A stretch of 64,000 nucleotides of DNA from positions 42,923-106,922 of the forward strand of contig JAESUZ010001513.1 of assembly GCA_017311185.1 (NCBI GenBank), in the 5' to 3' direction. The translations under genes were made by a program, and so were the position numbers. Positions 55,642-64,000 of the stretch are shown here, piece after piece. A model generated the notes under the pieces. The model was not told the DNA's origin. It saw only the letters and a list, made by a program, of their open reading frames with translations, and ran no database searches. Source of the DNA: Proteles cristata cristata. Lineage: Eukaryota; Chordata; Mammalia; Carnivora; Hyaenidae. The first letter of the stretch is position 1. Each line of letters opens with the position of its first letter.

Positions 55642-58600
55642 TTAAGTTCCTCCTAATCCTCCTATACGTGCACACATATGATGTTTGTCTTTCTCTGCCT
55701 GACTTATTTCGCTCAGCATCACACCCTCAAGGTCCATCCATGTGGCTACACATGGCCAGATTTCATTGTTTCTCATTGCCATGTAGTATTCCATGGTGTC
55801 GATAAACCACATCTTCTTGATCCATTCATCTGTTGATGGACACTTAGGCTCTTTCCATGTTTTAGCTATTGTGGAGAGTGCTGCTGTGAACATTGGGGTC
55901 CATGTGCCCCTGTGCATCAGCACTCCTGTATCCATTGGGTAAATTCCTAGCAGTGCTATTGCTGGGTCCTAGGGGAGTTCTGTTGTTAATTTTTTGAAGA
56001 ACCTCCACACAGTTCTCCAGAGGGGCTGTACCAGTTCACATTCCCACCAACAGTGTAGGAGGGTGCCCGTTTCTCCACATCCTCCCAGCATCTAGAGCTC
56101 TCTGATTTGCTCATTTTAGCCACTCTGGCTGGTGTGAGGTGGTATCTCAGTGTCATTTTGATTTGTATTTCCCTGATGAGTAGGGATGCTGAGCATCATT
56201 TCATGTGTCTGTTGGCCATCTGGATGTCCTCTTTGGAGAAGTGTCTGTTCATATCTTCTACCCATTTCTTTACTGGGCTGTTTGTTTTTCAGATTTGGAG
56301 TTTGGCGAGTTCCTTATAGATTCTGGATATCAACCCTTTATCTGATATGTCATTTGCAACTATCTTTTCCCATTCCGCTGGTTGCCTATTAGTTTTGTGG
56401 GTCGTTTCCTTGGCATGCAGAAGCTTTTGATCTTCAGGAGGTCCCAGTGGCTTCTTTTTGCTCTTGATTCCCTTGCTTTTGGGGATGTGACAAGTAAGAA
56501 GTTGCTGCGATGGAGGTCAAGAAGGTTGTTTCCTGCTTTCTCCTCTAGGGTGTTGATAGTTTCCTGTCTCACGTTCAGGTCCTTTATCCATTTTGAGTTT
56601 ATTTTTGTGCATGGTGTGAGAAATTGCTCTAGTTTCATTCTTCTGGGTGTTGCTGTCCAGTTCTCCCAACACCATCTGTTAAAAAGTCTGTCTTTTTTCC
56701 ATCGGATATTCTTTCCTGCTTTGTCAAAGATCAGTTGGCTGTATACTTTTGGGTCCACTTCTGAGTTCTCAATTCTGTTCCATGGTCTATGTGTCTGTTT
56801 TTGTGCCAATACCATACTGTCTTGATGATGACAGCTTTGTAATAGAGGCTAAAGTATGGGATGGTGATACCTCCCGTTTTGGTTTTATTTTTCAGTATTA
56901 CTTTGGGTATTCGGGGTCTTTTGTGGTTCCATACAAATTTTAGGATAGTTTGTTCTAGTTTTGAGAGGTATGCTGGTGCAATTTTGATTGGAATTTCATT
57001 GAATGTGTAGATAGCTTTGAGTAGTAATTACATCTTAACTATATTTATTCTTCCTATCCATGAGCGTGGATTGTTTTTCCATTTCTTTGTGTCTTCTTCA
57101 ATTTCCTTCATAAGTTTTCTGCAGTTTTCATCATACAGATCTTTTGTATCCTTGGTTAGGTTTATTCCTAGGTATTTTATGGTTTTTGTGCAATTGTGAG
57201 TAGGATCAGTTTCTTGATTTCTCTTTCTGTTGCTTCATTGTTGGTTTATAAAAATGCAACCAATTTCTGTACGTTGATTTTGTACCCTGCAACTTGGCTG
57301 AATTCTTGGAAGAGTTCCAGTAGGCTTCTGGTGGAGTCTGTTGGGTTTTCTATGTAGAGTATCATGTCGACTGCAAAAAGTGATAGTTTGACTTGCTCTT
57401 TGCCAATTCTGATGCCTTTGATTTCCTTTTGGTGTCTGATGGCTGATGCTAGGACTTCCAGCACTATGTTAAACAGCAGTGGTGAGAGTGGACATCCCTG
57501 TCATGTTCCTGATTTCAGGGGGAAAGTTCTCAGTTTTTCCCTGTTGAGGATGATGTTAGCTGAAGGCTTTTTATAGATGGCTTTTATGATGTTTAAGTAG
57601 GTTCCTTCAATCCCGACTTTCCCTGGAGTCTTTATTAAGAAGGGATGCAGTATTTTGTCAAATGATTTTTCTGCATCTATTGACAGGATCATATGGTTTT
57701 TATCTCTTCTTTTATTGATGTGATGTATCACATTGATTGATTTGCGAATGTTGAACCAGCCCTATAACCCAGGAATGAATCCCACTTGATCTTGGTGGAT
57801 GATTCTTTTCATGTGCTGCTGGATTCGATTTGCATGGATATTGTTGAGGATTTTTGCATCCGTATTCATCAAGGATACTGGCCTATAGTTCTTTTTTTTT
57901 GCTGGATCTCTGTCTGGCTTGGGAATCAGAGTGATGCTGGGTCATAAAATGAATCTGGGAGTTTTCCATCGATTTCTATTTTTTGGAATGGCCTGAGAAG
58001 AATTCGGATTAATTCTGTTTTAAATGTTTGGTAGAATTCCCCAGGGAAGCCATCAGGTCCAGGGCTCTTATTTGTTGGGAGATTTTTGATAACTGATTCG
58101 ACTTCTTCACTCCTTATGGGTCTGTTTATGTTTTCTATTGCTTCCCGTGTGAATTTTGGTGGTGGCTGTGTGTTTAGGAATTTGTCCATTTCTTCTAAGT
58201 TGTCCAATTTTTTGGCATATAATTTTTCATAGTATTCCCTGATAATTGCTTGTATTTCTGAGGAGTTGGTTGTAATAAATCCATTTTCATTCATAATTTT
58301 GTTTATTTGGGTGCTCTCTCGTTTCTTTTTAATAAGTCTGTCTAGAGGCTTATCAATTTTGTTTATTTTTTCAAAAAACGAACTCTTAGTTTCATTGATC
58401 TGTTCAATTGTTTCTTTGGTCTCTATGTTGTTTATTTCTGCTCTAATTTTTACTATTTCTCTTCTTCTACTGTGTTTAGGGCGTTCTTCTTGCTCTCTCT
58501 CTAGTTCCTTTAGGTGAGCTGTTAGATTTTGGACTTGCGCTTTTTCTAATCTCTTGAAATAGGCTTTGAGAGCAATGTACTTTCCTCTTAGGACTGCCTT

Positions 58601-59487
58601 TGCCACATCCCATAGATATTGAATTGTTGTGTTTTCATTTTCGTTTTTTTCCATATATTTTAAAATTTCATCCCTAATTGCCTGATTGGCCCATTCGTTC
58701 TTTAGTAGGGTGTTCGATAACCTCCATGTTTTTGGGGGTTTTCCAGACTTCTTCCTAGGATTGATTTCAAGTTTCAAAGCATTATGATCTGAGAGTGTGC
58801 ATGGTATGATCTCCATTCTTTTATGTTTGTTGAGGGCTGCTTATTGTCCCAGTATGTGATCTATCTTGGAGAATGAGCCATGCACACTTGAGAAGAAAGT
58901 AAATTCCCTAGCCTCAGGATGTAGAGTTCTAAATATATCTGTCAGATCCATCTGGTCCAATGTGTCTCTCAAGTACATGATTTCTTTAGTGATTTTGTGT
59001 CTGGTTGACCTATCCATTGCTGTAAGCAGAGTATTGAAGTCCCCTGCTATTAGAACATTCTTAACTCTGAGCCTGTTTCTGTATGTGATTGTTTTAAATA
59101 TTCAGGTGCTCCCATATTCGGTGCGTAGACATTTATGCTTGTTAGTTCTTCCTGATGGATAGACCCTGTAACTATTATGTAATGCCTTTCTTCATCTCTT
59201 GTTATTGTCTTTGATTTAAAGTCCACTTTATCTGATATAAGTATAGCTAATCCGGCTTTCTTTTGATTTCCAGTAGCATGATATAGATTTTTCCATCCCC
59301 TTACTTTTAATCTGAAGGCATCTTCCAGTCTAAAATGAGTTTCTTGTAGACAGCATATAGATGGATTTTGTTATTCTATCCATCCTACTACCCTATGTCT
59401 TTTGCTGGGAGCATTCAGCCCATTTACATTCAGTGTTATTATTGAAATATGTGGGTTTAGAGTCTTTGTGTCCTTTGTGGAGTTCAT
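55642..59487 (-). pseudogene. L1 ORF2, disrupted
   Basis: ATG at 59487 (minus) opens an endonuclease that is partly readable (ETHFRLEDAFRLKVRG, INVYAPNMGAPEYLKQ) with stops. The RT appears in pieces (a 296-residue frame at 57926-58816 covers the thumb-proximal and finger region). The catalytic box reads FAVD at 57366-57377 instead of FADD. The C-terminal segment ends at 55642. Not functional. Confidence 0.95.
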
Positions 59488-59533
59488 GTGTGTGGTGGTG
59501 TCTCTGGTATCTTTGTTTCTTGTAACATTTCCT

Positions 59534-60427
59534 TCAAAGCATCCCCCTCAGGATTTCTTGTAGGGCTGGCTTAATGGTGACAAATTCTCTCAGTTTCTGT
59601 TTATTTGGAAAGACGTTTATCTCTCCTTCTATTTTAAATGACATGCTTGCTGGGTAGCAGATTCTTGGCTGCATATTTTTTCTGTTCATCACATTGAAGA
59701 TCTCTTGCCATTCCTTTCTGGCCTGCCACGTTTCAGTAGATACGTCTGTCACCACCCTGATAGGTTTGCCTTTGTATGTGAGGGCCCTTTTCTCCCTAAC
59801 TGCTTTCAAAAGTTTCTCTTTGTCCTTCTATTTTTTCGTTTTTACTATGACATGCCTTGCAGAAGGTCGATTCTAATTATGTCTGAGGCGGGTCCTCTGA
59901 GCCTCTTGTATTTCAACGTTTACTTCCTTCCCCAGGTCAGGGAAGTTCTCTGCTATAATTTGTTCCAGGACTCCTTTAGCACCTTTCCCTCCTCTTCCTC
60001 TTCTGGGATTCCTATGATACGGATATTGTTGCCTTTGACTGTATCGCTGAGCTCTCGAATTCTTCTTTCCTGTTCCTGGATCAGTTTGTGTCTTTCTGTG
60101 AGCTTCATGTTTTCCTATAATGGTGTCTTGTAAATCACTTATTCTCCTTTCTGCCTCTTCAATCCGTGCATTGGAGGCCTCTAATTTATTATGTATCTCA
60201 TTTATCACGTTTTTTTAATTCTTCATGCCTATTTTTATTTTCCATTCTGTCTGTAGCCATAGTTTCTTTGATGTCCCCTATGTCTTTTTTTCAAGCCCAG
60301 CTATTAATTTTGCCATTATTATTCTAAAATCTTGTTCAGTTATGCTGCTGATATCTGTTTTGAGCAGTTCATTAGCTGTCATTTCTTCTTGGAGTTTCTT
60401 TGGAGGAGAGCTCTTTCGTTTCGTCAT
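59534..60427 (-). pseudogene. L1 ORF1, disrupted
   Basis: ATG at 60427 on the minus strand (MTKRKSSPPKK-like). A coiled coil, RRM and C-terminal domain are readable. There is a frame change near 60200 (about the middle of the coiled coil) and a stop near 59870 before the C-terminal frame (59534-59809). The end sequence matches that of the 32450 copy. Confidence 0.92.
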
Positions 60428-62526
60428 TTTAGTTGGATTTCCGGCTCTTGTTGGTTTTAAAGACCTGTTATGCTCTTTGTATATGTGAGCGCTGCTATAT
60501 CCAAGAAGACTCTTTGACTGTGCAGGGCCTATCCTTTCAGAGATTGTTTTTTGAATGGTACCTCTTGGTCTCTCTTGTTGGGACCTTGGTTACTTTATTT
60601 TCCTATTCGTAGTGACATTTGGGACTCTCCATTTGTGTAATCTGGCTTATTCCTTGAGGTAGACCTGGAAAAGAAAACAACAGACAAACACATAGGGAGC
60701 AGGAGCACACAACTGCACAGGCTAATTCAACTAACATACAAAGCGAGTGGGAAAACGAAAAAGTTAGAGGAAAGACTGAGGAGGGAGGGAGAATAATAAG
60801 GAGTATAAAATACATAAAACGGTCAAAAAGGAGAAAAGAAAAGAAAAGAAAAGGGGCGCCTGGGTGGCTTAGTCGGTTGAGAGTCCGACTTTCGCTTTGG
60901 TCATGATCTCGCGGTTTGTGGGTTCGAGCCCCGCGTCAGGCTCTGTGCTGACTGCCAGCTCAGAGCCTGGAGCCTGTTTCAGAGTCGGTGACTCCCTCTC
61001 TCTCTGACCCTCTCCTGTTCACGCTGTCTCTCTCTCTTTCCTAGAAATAAATAAAAACATTTAAAATTTAAAAAAAAAAAAGAAAAAAGAAAAAAAGAAA
61101 AAACCGATGGACAAAGAACGGTTTAAAGCATATAACCGGATTTCCCAGCTACAATTAAATAGCCATGTGTATGCAGTGCCTGTTGAAGAGCATAGAGAAA
61201 GAGAGAGAAGACTGGGTGGAGATGAGACAAAATTGGAAATAGAATGAACAGGCAGAAGGGATAAGAAGCTTTTTTCAAAGGGCTAAAGGGTAGAATATGG
61301 TTGGATGGTGAGAGAAGGATGCTGGAATTATCCAGAGAAACTATATAGTCTAATCACTCCTGAGAGAAAGAGATGAAAATGTCTGTAGGTGTAGAATTTA
61401 CATCTACAGAATGGACTAGTTGTGATTGTTTAAACAAGCAGGTGACCAGAGTTAATCGGGTCAGTGTTCTGGGAAAAAAGAGAGAAAAGAGAAAGAAGAA
61501 GAAGAAAAAAAAAAAGGGAGGAGGGCAGCTCTCAAGCAGGGATGGGCGTGGCGTGATCCAGTGCCTCAGGCAGGAGTTCCGCCTTGGCGGTTGTGGGGAG
61601 GAGAGTGGCGGTGCCCCAGTCCCTTCTTGAACCAAGCGCTGCACCTCGCTGTTTTTGGGCGTGTCAACTCCCCATACTGGGGGCGCAGCCAAAGTTGGTT
61701 GCACTCTTCATCCCAGGCCAGTCCCAGTCTCCGAATCCCAGTCCGCGCGCCCCGCTGAAAGTGCCTTAGACACAACTTCCCAGGCAATCCCCTCGGGGCA
61801 ATTCCAGGGCCCCTGCTGAGCTCTGCGGGTGGAGTCAGAAGTGCTGCTTCCTTCCCTGGGTCAGGCTGGTGAGCACGGGCAGGGGCTTGCCTGCTGGGTG
61901 CGCGGAGCCCGCTGGAGTGAGGAAAACCAGGTCCCTCTGTGTCTCGTCACCCGAAACACGAACTCATAGGCAACTCTCCCAGTTTTTAGCTCTTTGCCTT
62001 CCCTCTAGAGCTCCAGCCTGCCAGGAGCATGGACGCCCGGTGCCCCGTGCGGCTCTTCCAGGGGCCCAAGCCCGCCGGGAGGACAATGGCGGCAGGCGCG
62101 CCGCTATTCTAGAAATGCAGCCAGCCAGGAGCCAGCACAAAGCGGCAGTCTGTGCGCTCAGCCTCTCCGGGACCAGTTGGCGTGAGGGGACCTGGCGTGC
62201 AGGTATTTGGCACCTACGGTCTTTCTATACCTTGAGCAGAGGTTTTTCCCCTAGCGGAGGTTTTTCTGTTTCGGACTCTTTTTTTCCTCTCTCACTCCCC
62301 GCAGAGAGGGATCGCCTCCCACCCTGGAGTCTCTGATCTCCGCCCGATTTTATCTTCCCCAATTCGCACTCACGTCAGAAGCCTTTCTCAGTCAATTCTG
62401 CGTCCTTTTTCTCCCAATCTCTCAGGTTTCAGAAGGTTTCCAGTGGCTTCCGATCTTTTCCGTGTGATGTATGGGCGCGAGTGCAAGTTCGGAGCTCCTT
62501 ACTTCTCCGCCATCGTGCCCCTCTCC
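60428..62526 (-). promoter_or_regulatory. L1 5' UTR (minus), with SINE insertion
   Basis: A GC-rich leader of about 2 kb (without the SINE), CpG-containing, with a purine tract on the plus strand at about 61484-61520, the counterpart of the pyrimidine tract at 31527-31650. Open frames on either strand here (for example 61869-62336) are incidental. Confidence 0.85.
60853..61080 (+). mobile_element. CAN SINE, young feliform subtype, in L1 5' UTR
   Basis: A complete head and tail, flanked by A/G-rich repeats (AAAAGAAAAGAAAAGAAAA-type) that act as TSD, so the exact ends are ambiguous by several bases. Confidence 0.94.
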
Positions 62527-62537
62527 AGAAGAGTCTT

Positions 62538-62889
62538 ATTGTCTTCATCTAATGGAATCATTTGTCTGGTTAGTAAATGTTAGTAAATCTGACCCTTGTT
62601 TACATGGAAACAACTATGAGAGTTTTTTACCTCCCAAGGTCTAAAGTACAATATTTAAGGATATTCAATCTCTTTCTTATTTGTCCATTATAAAACAGTA
62701 TCTAATCCCCCAAAAGAGATGGAATTATCCCCTTCATGATTCAAAATTCATACAATACATAGAAACTATCTTCCAACTACACCTTTTAAACTAGAGCCAG
62801 AGGCTTTGGCCACCTAAGAAACAAAGATGAAACTTTCTTGCCTTGAGTTTTAGCTTCTGGAATAAAAATTTAAAGAATTCCTTTTTTTA
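62538..62889. other. Intergenic DNA
   Basis: No feature recognised. Confidence 0.4.
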
Positions 62890-63880
62890 AATGTATAATT
62901 AATATGTAACATTAGTTTCAGGTATACAACATAATGATTTAGTATTGTATATATTGTAACACGATCAACACAATAATACAACATGATCAACATAATAAGC
63001 CTGGTTGATATCCACCACATAATTGCAATTTTTTCTTGTAGTGACAACTTTTAAGACCTATGCTCTTAGCAACTCTCAAATGGGTAAAATGATATAACTG
63101 CAGTTACCATACTTTACCTTACAGCCCCATGACTTATTTGTTTTAAATAAGAATAAGCTGAAAGTTTATACTTACGACAACTTTGAACTCATTTGCCACT
63201 CAGAAATCAATCTATTCTCTATATTTATGAGTGGGCCTTTGGCTTTTGTTTTAGATTCCACATATAAGATCACACAGTATTGATCTTTTTGACTATTTCA
63301 CTTAGCATAATGCTGTCAAAGTCCATCCATCTTGTCACAGATAGCAAAATTTCCTTCTTTTTATGGCTAAATGATAATTCCATTGTATGTGTATACCTTA
63401 TTTTCCTTGTCCACTGATACAATAATGAACATTTAGATTTTTCCCCCTATTTCTTGGCTATTGTAAATAATGCTGCAATAACCATAGGGGTGCATATACC
63501 TTTCTAACTAATTATTTTGCTTTCCTCAATACATGCCCAGAAGTGGAATTACTGCCTCACAATGTAGTTCTATTTTTAATTTTTTTTGAGAAAGCTACAC
63601 ACTTTTTTCACAGTAGCTATTTCAATTTACATTTCCAAAAACAGTCATTGTACAAAGGTAACTTTTCCTCACATCCTCACCAATACAATTATTATTTGTT
63701 GTCTTCTTGAATTTAGCCATTCTAACAAATGTGAGTTGATTTGCATTTTCTTGATGGTAAACATATGTTCATGTGTCTGCTAGACATCTGTATGTCTTAT
63801 TTTGGAGAAAGGTCTATTCAGGTCTTCTCATTTTTAAATTGGATTGTGTCTGTTTTGGTCTTGAGTTGTATTCGAACTTT
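62890..63880 (-). mobile_element. Ancient L1 3' end and ORF2 end
   Basis: The reverse complement of an old L1 is readable in order: ATTAGTTTCAGGTATACAACATAATGATT, CATATAAGATCACACAGTATT, CACTTAGCATAATGCTGTCAAAGTCCATCCAT and TTCATGTGTCTGCTAGACATCTGTATGTC. Diverged. Confidence 0.85.
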
Positions 63881-64000
63881 GTATTTTTTTAATGTTTATT
63901 TATTTTTGAGAGACAGAGACAGAGACAGAGTATGAGCAAAGGAATGCAGAGAGACAGGGAGACACAAAATCTGAAGCAGGCTCCAGGCTCCAAGCTGTTA
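63881..64000 (-). mobile_element. CAN SINE, cut by the window edge
   Basis: TAATGTTTATTTATTTTTGAGAGACAG and CTGAAGCAGGCTCCAGGCTCC match a minus-strand SINE tail and body. The head lies beyond the window. Confidence 0.9.

Larger units (their letters stand above)
55434..62526 (-). mobile_element. Full-length L1 (minus), both ORFs dead
   Basis: A 5' UTR at the right end (GGAGAAGTAAGGAGCTCC-type start near 62500-62510) and an A-tail at the left (poly-T at 55431-55442). TSD AGAAGAGTCTT at 55423-55433 and 62527-62537. The order on the minus strand is 5' UTR, ORF1, ORF2, 3' UTR. A SINE on the plus strand is inserted in the 5' UTR. High similarity to the L1 at 30522. Confidence 0.96.

Noticed and set aside
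57926..58816. A 296-residue minus-strand open frame
   Set aside because: It is part of ORF2 of the minus-strand full-length L1.

Overview
The window is non-coding nuclear DNA from a feliform carnivore. The main evidence is about two dozen tRNA-derived CAN SINEs. Many carry the cat-type head (GGGGCGCCTGGGTGGC), and most have clear target-site duplications (TSDs). They sit among carnivore-type LINE-1 (L1) copies and several families of endogenous retrovirus (ERV). I found no intact host protein-coding gene, tRNA gene, rRNA gene or CRISPR array. Every long open frame I checked falls inside a repeat. The young SINEs share a head-to-tail variant (GACTGCCAGC, TCTGTGACTCCC, TCTCCTAG before the A-rich tail) that differs from the domestic-cat form as I remember it, so I leave the species open within Feliformia.

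Layout. 1-5452 and probably 7082 to about 7450: a decayed class I ERV (gag, nucleocapsid, protease), split by a truncated L1 (1025-4264) that itself holds a solo LTR (1566-2171) and a SINE, and by a second truncated L1 (5453-7060). 8.1-9.5 kb: SINEs and ancient L1 scraps. 9.5-16.5 kb: an old class I ERV on the minus strand with recognisable env TM and integrase C-terminus. Two related LTR-like blocks flank it, and it is interrupted by two solo LTRs with perfect TSDs, a plus-strand LTR and a SINE. 17717-23584: a structurally complete but coding-dead gammaretroviral provirus with almost identical LTRs, a perfect 4-bp TSD, a proline-type primer site, tandem leader repeats, gag/pol/env remnants and captured host-like sequence. 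24.5-28.5 kb: ancient L1s with a GC-rich gene-like insert. 28.65-29.04 kb: a probable processed pseudogene. 30522-37685: a full-length but dead L1 (plus). 39.5-45.1 kb: MaLR-type LTRs, a class II/class I ERV mosaic and SINEs. 45.7-54 kb: layered old and young L1s. 55434-62526: a second full-length dead L1 (minus). 62.9-64 kb: ancient L1 and a SINE cut by the window edge.

How it fits together. Nesting gives a relative history: ancient class I ERVs and old L1s first, then older L1 insertions, then solo LTRs, the younger L1s and the young SINE subfamily. The most remarkable object is the 17.7-23.6 kb provirus. Its LTRs differ by one substitution and one 10-bp indel, yet all its genes are broken. 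It also carries, in antisense, a patch matching histone H2A codons and a patch matching the first exon and splice donor of a Rac GTPase gene. This fits a defective, host-sequence-carrying retroelement that was copied recently by proteins supplied in trans. All identifications are by eye, without alignment or database search.
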